Shown piece by piece: positions 9,665 to 17,944 of a stretch of 64,000 nucleotides of DNA. The position numbers and the translations under genes are program-made. Every line of letters begins with the position of its first letter. Positions within the stretch are counted from its first letter, which is position 1. This stretch comes from Plastoroseomonas arctica (GTDB lineage: Bacteria > Pseudomonadota > Alphaproteobacteria > Acetobacterales > Acetobacteraceae), in contig NZ_JAAEDH010000001.1 of the NCBI RefSeq assembly GCF_018128965.1, forward strand, positions 1-64,000, in the 5' to 3' direction. Under the pieces are notes generated by a model. That model was not told the DNA's origin. It saw only the letters and a list, made by a program, of their open reading frames with translations, and ran no database searches.

Positions 9665-11512
9665 ATGGAGATCGCCGAACTGCCGCGCGAGGGCCTGCTG
9701 CGTCGCTTCCGCGTCGTGCTGCCGCCCGGGCCCATCGGCACGGAGTGCGCCCGTCGCCTCGCCGAACTCGCCGCCGGTCTCGACCAGAACGGGGCGCTGC
9801 CCGAGGCACAGCGCAGCGCCATGCTGCGGCGTTCAGAGGCCGCCATTCACGCCGACATCCTCGGCCAGGCGATCGAGCGCGCGATAGCCAACATCCTGCG
9901 TGACTTCGGCATAAGGCCGGCGGCGCGCCCCTCCATCACCCTCGAACCGCGCGCGACCGATGGCGCCCATGTCGTCGCGATCAGCCTCGAGGCGCTACCG
10001 GAGGTGACGCCGCCTGAGCTCGGCACGATCACGCTCGATTGCGTGACGGCAGAGCCGGATGCCGCCGAGGTCGATGCCGCGCTGCAGGCCCTGCGACGAC
10101 GGCACGGCGTCTGGCACGCGCTGAACGATGCCGGCGCGGCGCCGGGCGACGAGATCACCTGCGACATCAGCGCCTGGGTCGCGCCGAACCTCCTGCGCAA
10201 CCCCGGCGCCCAGTGTGTCGACGAACATGGCCAGGCCTTGCCGCTGCATTGGGAGCTGCTGCCGCACGGCACGCTGGTGCCGCGTGTCGCCGGCAGCGGC
10301 ATGACGGACGGGCATGGCTACCTGGACCTGCGCTACCAGGGGCGCGTGACGCCTGATACCCCTGCAGTGCTCGCCTTCGACGCCCGGAACGCGGTGCCGG
10401 CGGCGCCGGGCCAGTTGTTCACGCTCATGGCCGACATCCGCCTCGTCGCCGGCGTGCTGCCGCAGGACGTCGAGGTCACGCTGTCGCTCGACGAGTTTGC
10501 CGGCCCCGCGCCGCGCGCGCTCGGTGCCCATGCCGCGCGCGTCATGCCGGGCGATGGTGCGGACTCACCCGCCCTGGTCTCGCTGGCGGCGCAGGCCGGG
10601 GCGGATGCGGCGCTGTCCCATATCCGCGCTGCGCTTTATGTCGGCGGCACCGCGCATGACGCGGTCGACTTCACCCTCCGCGTGGCGTCGCCCTGCCTGC
10701 TCTCGCCGACCCTCCCGCCGGCCACGCCGCACCCGGCGCTGCGCGCCGAGCGCTTCGCCTGGCGCCTGGGCGAGGATGGCGCGCTGCCGGGCCTCGATCC
10801 GGAGTTGGCGGGGCTACGTCCGGGCGAGGTGCGGCGCGTGAGCCTCACCGCGCCGCTGCGCTCCGCCGCGCTGCCCGATGAGCTCGCCGGCCGCGAGCTG
10901 GTGGTGGAGGCCCGCGCCCATGCGCTGCGCCGCCTGGAATTGCCGCCGCTGGACGAGGAATTCGCGAAGCTCTGCGGCCAGACGGATCTCGCCGCGCTGC
11001 GCGTATCGCTGGCCGATGATCTCCGCCAGGAGTTCGCGGCCATGACGGTGCGGCTGCTGCGTCACGCGCTGCTCGCCCGCCTCGCCGATGCCGATGCGGC
11101 GCAGGGCCTGCCGCCCTCGCTGGTGGAGGCGGAATACCGGATGCTGGCGAAGACCGCGCCCCAAAGCGAGGGCGCCACGCTGCGCGCGCTGGCGGAGCGC
11201 CGGCTGCGGCTGCGGATGGTGTTGCGCAAGCTCGGCGAAGGCTTCGGCCTGAACATCGCCGCGCGCGACCTTGAGGCCGCGCTCACCCAGGAAGCCGCAC
11301 GGTTTCCCGGGCAGGAGGCGGAGGCGCTGGCCTTCCTGCGCGGCAATGCCGCCGCGGCGCGGCGCGTGGCCGACCAGCTCTGGACGCGGCGCGTCATCGA
11401 GCACGCACTCACCCGCGTGCAGCTGCGCGAGCAGGTGGTGAGCGCGAGCGCGTTGCGCGACGCGGCGACGCGCGCGGCCGCCGGGCCCGGCCTCGACGAT
11501 GCGCATGGCTGA
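9665..11512 (+). CDS. Divergent trigger-factor-like protein with a large insertion
   Basis: 615 aa against about 430 in canonical trigger factor. Residues 1-120 follow the N-domain pattern (EGLLRRFRVVLP, then a helical stretch and FGIRPAARPSITLE), but the ribosome-docking GFRxGKxP loop is replaced by an unrelated stretch around 38-50. An FKBP-like domain starts near 130 (GDEITCDISAW at 161), is interrupted by about 200 residues (roughly 170-370) that I do not recognise, and resumes at GALPGLDPELAGLRPGEVRR. The C-terminal domain (425-600) keeps trigger-factor spacing, including LPPLDEEFAKLCG. Start 9665 matches the family N-terminus; an in-frame ATG at 9578 is possible. Probably a paralogue that does not dock on the ribosome. 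The 242 nt upstream hold no convincing gene. Confidence 0.7.
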   Translation: MEIAELPREGLLRRFRVVLPPGPIGTECARRLAELAAGLDQNGALPEAQRSAMLRRSEAAIHADILGQAIERAIANILRDFGIRPAARPSITLEPRATDGAHVVAISLEALPEVTPPELGTITLDCVTAEPDAAEVDAALQALRRRHGVWHALNDAGAAPGDEITCDISAWVAPNLLRNPGAQCVDEHGQALPLHWELLPHGTLVPRVAGSGMTDGHGYLDLRYQGRVTPDTPAVLAFDARNAVPAAPGQLFTLMADIRLVAGVLPQDVEVTLSLDEFAGPAPRALGAHAARVMPGDGADSPALVSLAAQAGADAALSHIRAALYVGGTAHDAVDFTLRVASPCLLSPTLPPATPHPALRAERFAWRLGEDGALPGLDPELAGLRPGEVRRVSLTAPLRSAALPDELAGRELVVEARAHALRRLELPPLDEEFAKLCGQTDLAALRVSLADDLRQEFAAMTVRLLRHALLARLADADAAQGLPPSLVEAEYRMLAKTAPQSEGATLRALAERRLRLRMVLRKLGEGFGLNIAARDLEAALTQEAARFPGQEAEALAFLRGNAAAARRVADQLWTRRVIEHALTRVQLREQVVSASALRDAATRAAAGPGLDDAHG

Positions 11513-11576
11513 GGACCGATCGCCGAACCCGAAGCTTGTCGTCTTTTTACCGAAACCATGGATGGGGGACCAAGTC

Positions 11577-12044
11577 ATGACCGAGCGCCTGACGATCGAG
11601 ACGGAGTTCCTGTTCCGCCTGACGCTGGAGGTCGCGGCGCCGGAGAACGTCGGCAGCGCGGCCGACCATGAGCTGCGCGTCATTGCGATCACCGGCGGCA
11701 ACTTCGAAGGTCCGCAGCTGAATGGCACCGTGCTGCCGATCGGCGCCGACTGGCTGCGCGTGGAGCCGGACGGCACCGCGCGGATCGACGTGCGCATCAC
11801 CTTGCGCGAGGCGAGTGGCGCCCTGATCCAGGTGAACTATGCGGGTATCCGCACCGGTCAGCGCGACGTTCTCGCGCGTCTCGCCGGCGGCGAGGCCGTG
11901 TCACCCGACGAATATTATTTCCGCGCGACCATGCGCTTCGAAACCGCGGCGCCGCAGCTGCTTTGGCTAAACCGAACACTCGCCATCGCCACGGGTCAGC
12001 GGCCACCAAGCGGTCCCTGCTACGATGTCTATGCGGTGAAATGA
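11577..12044 (+). CDS. DUF3237 domain protein
   Basis: 155 aa. It shows the DUF3237 pattern: FLFRLTLEVAAPENVG at the N-terminus, VIAITGGNFEGPQLNGTVLPIGADW in the middle, and a C-terminal PQLLWLNRTLAIATG. These are small cytosolic beta-barrel proteins of unknown function, often near aromatic or flavin enzymes. The start at 11577 is chosen because it begins just before the conserved region, with GGGGGAC upstream. Lies between the trigger-factor-like gene and the pao-type operon, same strand. Confidence 0.8.
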   Translation: MTERLTIETEFLFRLTLEVAAPENVGSAADHELRVIAITGGNFEGPQLNGTVLPIGADWLRVEPDGTARIDVRITLREASGALIQVNYAGIRTGQRDVLARLAGGEAVSPDEYYFRATMRFETAAPQLLWLNRTLAIATGQRPPSGPCYDVYAVK

Positions 12045-12312
12045 CGACGGCGCGGTCGTGCCGCATCGGGCGCGCCGCTCCTTCGGCTCAGCAGGTCGGC
12101 ACTGTGTTCTCGCGCCGCTGACGGAATGATGCGCGGTTGGCATAAAGCCATCGCGGATGTGTTCGCCGCGCTGCTTGTCCAGCGTGGACCAGATGCAACC
12201 CGCATTGCACGACCTCGTTAATTGCGGCGACCGGCTGCGCTCTGCTGCGATGCACATGGGCGGGCGACGGCGAGCGAAAGCACCACGCCAGCACCTCGGA
12301 GGGGATATCCTC

Positions 12313-12822
12313 ATGCACTACATCATCAACGCACAACCGATGGATGTGATCGCCGATCCGCGCACGTCGCTGCTGGATATGCTGCGTGACAATCTCGGCC
12401 TGATGGGCACGAAGAAGGGATGCAACCAGGGCGCATGCGGCGCCTGCACGGTGCTCGTGGACGGCGAACGCATCAACGCCTGCCTCGCGCTCGCCGTGCA
12501 GTACGAGGGGCGAGAGATTACGACCGTCGAGGGATTGTCGGGTGGCAGTGACGCGCTCCATCCATTGCAGAGCGCCTTCATCGAGCATGATGGATTTCAA
12601 TGCGGCTACTGCACGCCCGGCCAGCTCTGCTCGGCGATCGGCATGCTCGGCAAGATCGAGCGCGGCGTGCCCAGTGCCGTGACCGCGGACCTCTCCGCCG
12701 AGACCATGGCGCTCGACCACGACGAACTGCGCGAGCGGATGAGCGGCAATCTCTGTCGCTGCGGGGCCTATAACGGCATCGCCGAGGCGATCACCAAGGT
12801 GCACGCCAAGGTGCCGGCATGA
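12313..12822 (+). CDS. paoA: Aldehyde oxidoreductase, [2Fe-2S] subunit (PaoA/YagT type)
   Basis: 169 aa electron-transfer subunit of a xanthine-oxidase-family enzyme. The plant-ferredoxin-type cluster is ligated by Cys37, Cys42, Cys45 and Cys57, the second cluster by Cys97, Cys100, Cys148 and Cys150 (QCGYCTPGQ and GNLCRCGAYNG). The spacer between the two Cys pairs of the second cluster resembles PaoA. Unlike E. coli PaoA there is no twin-arginine leader: the GGAGGGG site before 12313 fixes a short N-terminus, so the complex is probably cytosolic. The 268 nt upstream contain no recognisable gene. First gene of a three-gene operon, overlapping the next by ATGA. Confidence 0.88.
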   Translation: MHYIINAQPMDVIADPRTSLLDMLRDNLGLMGTKKGCNQGACGACTVLVDGERINACLALAVQYEGREITTVEGLSGGSDALHPLQSAFIEHDGFQCGYCTPGQLCSAIGMLGKIERGVPSAVTADLSAETMALDHDELRERMSGNLCRCGAYNGIAEAITKVHAKVPA

Positions 12823-13805
12823 ACCCCTTCACCTATGAGCGCGCCGCGGACGGCGCAGCCGCGATCCGGCTCGTGAGCGACAATCGCCAGGCGAAGTATC
12901 TCGGCGGCGGCACCAACCTCGTGGACCTGATGCGCGAGCAGGTGGAGCGGCCCAAGCTTCTGGTGGACGTCACGGCGCTCTCGCGCGAAATCGAGGCGCG
13001 CGAGGATGGCAGCGTGCTGATCGGCGCCGGCGCGACGAACACCGCCGTTGCCGCCGACCGCACCGTGCGCGAGCGATTTCCCCTGCTGTCGCGCGCGATC
13101 CTCGCCGGCGCGAGTGGGCAGATCCGCAACATGGCGACGGTCGCGGGCAATATCCTGCAGCGCACACGCTGCACCTATTTCTATGACGAGGCCGCCCGCT
13201 GCAACAAGCGCGAGCCCGGTGCCGGGTGCGATGCGATCGACGGCGTCAACCGCATCCACGCCATCCTCGGCGCCTCGCCGAGCTGCGTCGCGACGCATCC
13301 TTCTGATATGTGCGTGGCACTCGCGGCGCTGGACGCTGTCGTGCATGTGCAAGGCCCGGGCGGCGATCGCACGGTGAAGCTCGTCGACCTGCATCGGCTG
13401 CCTGGCGGGCGGCCGGATATCGAGACGGTGCTCGACGCGCAGGACCTCATCACCGGCGTCGAATTGCCGGCGCTGGGCTTCGCTTGGCGAGCCACCTACC
13501 GGAAGGTGCGCGACCGCGCGAGCTATGCCTTCGCGCTTGTCTCCGTCGCCGCCATGGTCGACGTGCAGGGCGGCACCATCCGCGACGTGCGGCTCGCCCT
13601 CGGCGGCGTCGCGCACAAGCCTTGGCGCGCCTGGAAGGCCGAGGAGGCCCTGCGCGGCCGCCTCGCGACGCGCGAAAGCTTCGCCCAGGCCGCCGAGGCG
13701 GAACTCGCCGATGCGGCGGGGCTCCGCGACAACGCCTTCAAGATCGAACTGGCCAAACGCTGCATCGTCGCGACGCTCGGCGATCTGATCGGAGAAACCG
13801 CATGA
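12819..13805 (+). CDS. paoB: Aldehyde oxidoreductase, FAD subunit with extra FeS motif (PaoB/YagS type)
   Basis: 328 aa FAD-binding subunit. FAD motifs are KYLGGGTNLVDLM (27-39) and TVAGNILQ (107-114). Between residues 118 and 156 it has four cysteines (Cys118, Cys128, Cys137, Cys156), including RTRCTYFYDEAARCN, matching the additional [4Fe-4S] site that distinguishes PaoB from ordinary xanthine dehydrogenase FAD subunits. Translationally coupled on both sides (ATGA overlaps at 12819 and 13802). It carries electrons from the FeS subunit to the external acceptor. Confidence 0.9.
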   Translation: MNPFTYERAADGAAAIRLVSDNRQAKYLGGGTNLVDLMREQVERPKLLVDVTALSREIEAREDGSVLIGAGATNTAVAADRTVRERFPLLSRAILAGASGQIRNMATVAGNILQRTRCTYFYDEAARCNKREPGAGCDAIDGVNRIHAILGASPSCVATHPSDMCVALAALDAVVHVQGPGGDRTVKLVDLHRLPGGRPDIETVLDAQDLITGVELPALGFAWRATYRKVRDRASYAFALVSVAAMVDVQGGTIRDVRLALGGVAHKPWRAWKAEEALRGRLATRESFAQAAEAELADAAGLRDNAFKIELAKRCIVATLGDLIGETA

Positions 13806-16111
13806 CGAGCATCCAGGACGCCGCGCAGAGCCTTCTGAAGACCGCGATCGGGCTGGTTCCCGCGCGCTGGCTGCCTGGCGGCTCGCCTGATCCGTTGATG
13901 CAGAAGCATGGGCTGATCGGCGCGCCGGTATCGCGGCTCGACGGCGCGCTGAAGGTGCGCGGCAAGGCCCGCTTCGCCGCCGAGGTGCCGATGCAGGGGC
14001 TGACCTACGCGGCCCTGTTGCACAGCACGGTCGCGCGCGGCCGCATCGTTGCACTCGACATCTCGGCGGCCGAGGCGGCGCCGGGCGTCGTCTTCGTGAT
14101 GACCTACCGCAACGCGCCGCGCATGGCGTCGCCGGCGCTGATGAACACCAAGCCCAAGGCGGCTGGCACCTCCAACCTTCCGGTCATGCAGGACGCCGAA
14201 ATCCACTGGAACGGCGAGCCTGTCGCCGTGCTCCTCGCCGACACGCAGGAGCAGGCCGACCACGCGGTGACCTTGATCCGCGTGACCTATGAGACGGCAC
14301 CGGCGATCACCGATTTTGATGCCGCGAAGGGCAGCACCCGCGTGCCTGCCAACATCCTCGGCGAGCCGCCCTCGATCGAGCGGGGGAATGCCGAGGCCAC
14401 GCTCGTGCAGGCCGCGTTCCAGGTGGACTGCACCTACGCCACGCCGGCGCACAACCACAACGCCATCGAGCTGCATGCCGCGACGCTCGCCTGGGAAGGC
14501 GACAAGCTGATCCTGCACGACGCCACGCAGATGGTGAACAACGTCGCGTGGACGCTCTCGCAGATATTCGGGATCAAGGAGGAGCAGGTCCATGTCCGCT
14601 CGCCCTATGTGGGCGGCGGCTTCGGCGGCAAGTCGTTGTGGAACCACCAGATCCTCGCCGCCGCCGCATCGCGCGTGAGCGGACGGCCGGTGCGCATCAT
14701 GCTGCCGCGCGAGGGCGTGTTCCGGTCCGTCGGCGGCCGCACCATGACCGAGCAGCGCGTCGCCCTCGGCGCGCGTTCGGACGGCAAGCTCACCGCGCTC
14801 ATCCACACCGGCACCGCGGCGATGACCCCGCACAATGAATGCCCCGAGCAGTTCAGCTTCCCCGCCCGCCACCTCTACGCGGCGGAGAACATCATGATCG
14901 CGCAGCGCGTCGCAGACATGAACATCGTGGCCAACACCTTCATGCGCGCGCCGGGTGAATCGATCGGCACCTTCGCGCTGGAATGCGCGATGGACGAGCT
15001 CGCCGAGGCGATGCAGATCGACCCGATCGAGCTGCGCCGCCGCAACGAGCCGGCCAAGGACCCGACCTCCGGCAACGAATTCTCCTCGCGCCACCTGACC
15101 GAGGCCTATGGCCGTGGCGCCGAGCAGTTCGGCTGGGAGAAGCGCAGCGCCACGCCAGGGGCGCGGCGAGACGGCGAGTGGCTCATCGGCATGGGCATGG
15201 CGACGGCGACCTATCCCTACTACCGCATGCCTGGCGGCGCGGCGCGCATCCGCCTCACCGCCGATGGGCGCGCGACCGTCTCGACGGCGGCGCATGAGAT
15301 GGGCATGGGCACCGCGACGGTGCAGACGCAGCACATCGCGGAACGGCTGGGCCTCGCCATGGACCAGGTCGTGTTCGAGCATGGCGACACGGCGCTGCCG
15401 CCCGGCTCCATGGCGGGTGGTTCCTCGCAGACCGCATCGATCGCGGCAGCGATCATCGCCGCGCATGACGCGTTCAAGGCGGCGCTGCTGAAGCTCGTCG
15501 GCAATGATTCACCGCTCGCCGGCCTGAAACCGGATGCGGTGGAGGCGCGCGACGGCGGCCTGTGCAGCAGCGAGGAGCCGGACAAGCACGAGACCTACGT
15601 CTCCATCCTTCGGCGCGCGGGCCGTGAGGAATTGGTCGCCGAGGCCTCGGCACCGCCGCCGCTGGAGGCGCAAGAATTCTCCATGCACTCCTACGGCGCG
15701 CAATTCTGCGAGGTGCGCGTGAGCGAGATCACCGGCGAGGTGCGCGTCAGCCGCTTCCTCGGCTCCTTTGATTGCGGGCGCATCCTCAACGCGAAGACGG
15801 CGGCCAGCCAGTTCCGCGGTGGCATCATCATGGGCCTTGGCCTCGCGCTCATGGAGGAGACGCATCGCGACCCGCGCACGGGCCGGATCATGAATCCCTC
15901 GCTCGCCGAGTACCACGTGCCGGTGCACATGGACGTGCCCAAGATCGACGTGATCTGGACCGACATCCCCGATCCACACTCGCCGCTGGGCGCGCATGGC
16001 ATCGGCGAGATTGGCATCACCGGCGTTGGCGCCGCGGTCGCGAATGCCGTCTACAACGCGACCGGAAAGCGCATCCGCAAGCTGCCGATCTCGCTCGACA
16101 AGCTGCTGTAG
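13802..16111 (+). CDS. paoC: Aldehyde oxidoreductase, molybdopterin subunit (PaoC/YagR type)
   Basis: 769 aa catalytic subunit. It carries the xanthine-oxidase-family molybdopterin motifs: GAPVSRLDGALKVRGKARFA near residue 40, VGGGFGGKS near 277, MRAPGESIGTFALE near 380 and the active-site GIGEIG with Glu736 as the conserved general base. By family it oxidises aldehydes, possibly aromatic ones, to acids using molybdopterin cytosine dinucleotide; the actual substrate is unknown. No MCD insertion chaperone (PaoD/XdhC) is in the window, so maturation must be supplied from elsewhere. It ends 7 nt before a convergent TPP-enzyme gene. Confidence 0.92.
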   Translation: MTSIQDAAQSLLKTAIGLVPARWLPGGSPDPLMQKHGLIGAPVSRLDGALKVRGKARFAAEVPMQGLTYAALLHSTVARGRIVALDISAAEAAPGVVFVMTYRNAPRMASPALMNTKPKAAGTSNLPVMQDAEIHWNGEPVAVLLADTQEQADHAVTLIRVTYETAPAITDFDAAKGSTRVPANILGEPPSIERGNAEATLVQAAFQVDCTYATPAHNHNAIELHAATLAWEGDKLILHDATQMVNNVAWTLSQIFGIKEEQVHVRSPYVGGGFGGKSLWNHQILAAAASRVSGRPVRIMLPREGVFRSVGGRTMTEQRVALGARSDGKLTALIHTGTAAMTPHNECPEQFSFPARHLYAAENIMIAQRVADMNIVANTFMRAPGESIGTFALECAMDELAEAMQIDPIELRRRNEPAKDPTSGNEFSSRHLTEAYGRGAEQFGWEKRSATPGARRDGEWLIGMGMATATYPYYRMPGGAARIRLTADGRATVSTAAHEMGMGTATVQTQHIAERLGLAMDQVVFEHGDTALPPGSMAGGSSQTASIAAAIIAAHDAFKAALLKLVGNDSPLAGLKPDAVEARDGGLCSSEEPDKHETYVSILRRAGREELVAEASAPPPLEAQEFSMHSYGAQFCEVRVSEITGEVRVSRFLGSFDCGRILNAKTAASQFRGGIIMGLGLALMEETHRDPRTGRIMNPSLAEYHVPVHMDVPKIDVIWTDIPDPHSPLGAHGIGEIGITGVGAAVANAVYNATGKRIRKLPISLDKLL

Positions 16112-16118
16112 GCATGGG

Positions 16119-17726
16119 TTATCCGCGCAACGCCTTGATCTGCGCGGGATAGCCGGAGGGGTCGACGGTCACGTCGATCAGCGAGGGCCCGGGCAGCGCC
16201 AGCGCTTCGGCGAAGGCGGCCTCGAGTTCCGCTTCGCTCTCGGCGCGGAACCCGGCGACACCCAGGGCGCGCGCAGCCGCGGCGAAGTCGACCCGCGGCC
16301 AGTCCAGCGCGCCGTCCGGCAGGTAGCGCGTGCCTTTCTTGATGTCGATGAGGCTCAGGCATGCATCGTTGAACACGAGTACGACCACGCGCGCGCCGAG
16401 CGTGGCCGCCGTCGCCAACTCGCCGAGCTGCATGAGAAGGCCGCCATCGCCGATGCAGGCGATGGCGCCCCGCACGGGATCGTGCTGCGCCGCAGCGATG
16501 GCCGCTGGCAGCGCGAAGCCCATCGTCGCCAGACCGTTCGAGATGAGAAGATCGCCGGGACGTTCGGCCTCCCAGAAGGTGGTGACCGGGAACATGTGGG
16601 CGCCGGCATCGACCGCCACGCGCGGGTCGGCGCCGGCGCGTCGGCAGGCGGCCTGCGCGATCTCCACGACCGCCTGCGGCCCAAGGCCGCGCCCGCTGCC
16701 GGCATTGCCCAGGGCCTGGCGCCAGGCGGTCCGCAGCGGCACGATCTCGCCCTGGTTCCATGCGCTCGGCGCGGCATCCTCGGCGAGCGCGGCCAACATC
16801 GTGCCCAGGGCGCCGTAGCAGCCGACCTCCGTTGCGCGATAGGCGAGCGGTCGCGGCGCCGTTCCGCAATCCAGCACCGGCACCGACCATCGCCAGGGGC
16901 GGGGGATGAACTCCACCGGGTCGGCGCCGAGCAGCAGGATGAGGTCGGCCTCATCCAGGACGGGTCCTTCGGCCGCGCCGCCGGTGAACACGCCGGCGAA
17001 GTGGGTATCAGTGTCGGCGATCGCGCCCTTCGCCTTGTAGGTCACCAGTGCCGGGCAGCCGAGCGCCGCCACCAGCGCGCGCGCGCCCTCGGCCGCCGCA
17101 GGGTCCAGCATCTCCAGCCCGAGGATCGCGACGGGGCGCTTTGCCGACGCGAGCAGCGCCCGCGCGGCGGTGAGGTCCGGCGTAGGATTGGCGGGCTTGG
17201 GCGGCAGGGGCTCTGCGGTCGCCGGCCCACGTGCGGCCTCGGCGGATAATTCGATCAGCGCGGCGCCGCGCGGGGCGGTCATCACGGCGGCAAGGGCACC
17301 ATCAACCGCGGCCCCGGCGCCCGACGCGCCGACGTCGAAGGCGACTTTGACCACCGGTGCCAGCATAGCCGCATGGTCGAAATACTGGTGCGTCGCGAAC
17401 GCGCGTTCTGCCGGCGCGAATCCGTCCGCCACCAGCACCAGCGGCGAACGTTCCAGCGCGGCATTCGCCATCGCGTTGGCCATGTTGCCGACGCCAGGCC
17501 CCCGGGTGCAGAGCGCCACACCCGGCGCTCCGGACAGCTCCGCCGTCACCGACGCCATCACCCCGGCGGCGAATTCATGCCGCGCGAGCACGAAGCCGAT
17601 GCCGACGCGCCGGGCCGCGGCGATGAGGTCGAGGCTGGAGCCACCCCCGGGCACGCCGAAGATGCGCTGCACCCCGGCCCGCGCGAATGCGGCCGCCAAG
17701 ACATCCGCCGCCGTCATCGCTGTCAT
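16119..17726 (-). CDS. Thiamine-diphosphate-dependent enzyme (acetolactate synthase large-subunit-like)
   Basis: 535 aa with the three-domain POX/ALS architecture. The N-terminal pyrimidine domain has GVPGGGS (24-30) and the cofactor-activating Glu51 in ARHEFAAG. The C-terminal PP domain has the metal-binding GDGGLLMQLGEL...FND motif, with Asp where most members have a second Asn. No FAD-type central signature and no small regulatory subunit nearby, so branched-chain amino-acid synthesis is unlikely; decarboxylase or carboligase on an unknown 2-oxoacid is more probable. The start at 17726 is the first of two adjacent ATGs (17717 alternative). Confidence 0.82.
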   Translation of the reverse strand: MTAMTAADVLAAAFARAGVQRIFGVPGGGSSLDLIAAARRVGIGFVLARHEFAAGVMASVTAELSGAPGVALCTRGPGVGNMANAMANAALERSPLVLVADGFAPAERAFATHQYFDHAAMLAPVVKVAFDVGASGAGAAVDGALAAVMTAPRGAALIELSAEAARGPATAEPLPPKPANPTPDLTAARALLASAKRPVAILGLEMLDPAAAEGARALVAALGCPALVTYKAKGAIADTDTHFAGVFTGGAAEGPVLDEADLILLLGADPVEFIPRPWRWSVPVLDCGTAPRPLAYRATEVGCYGALGTMLAALAEDAAPSAWNQGEIVPLRTAWRQALGNAGSGRGLGPQAVVEIAQAACRRAGADPRVAVDAGAHMFPVTTFWEAERPGDLLISNGLATMGFALPAAIAAAQHDPVRGAIACIGDGGLLMQLGELATAATLGARVVVLVFNDACLSLIDIKKGTRYLPDGALDWPRVDFAAAARALGVAGFRAESEAELEAAFAEALALPGPSLIDVTVDPSGYPAQIKALRG

Positions 17727-17944
17727 CCCCGCATTCTCCCTGCCCGACGAGACTACGCAGGCCCGCGGCGGCACAAAACCCCATCCGCCGCATGGCTGGG
17801 CAACGCGCTGCCGCAGGCTTGGGCAGACCAGGTCGGCGCCGAGCCATTTCCCTGGGAGATCGCGCTTGCACCCTGGCCCGCTTCCTGCAACCTCCTCATT
17901 GGAACTGCATTCTGGACGAGCGCCAAAGGGGAGCCTCACCTTCT

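Noticed and set aside
13523-15466. Very long open frame antisense to paoB/paoC
   Set aside because: Long antisense frames are expected at this GC content; its translation is Arg/His/Gly-rich and matches no family, while the + strand genes are unambiguous.
16119-17726. Biosynthetic acetolactate synthase (IlvB)
   Set aside because: No IlvN-type regulatory subunit or ilv genes nearby and the FAD-type central motifs are not evident, so only the general TPP-enzyme call is kept.
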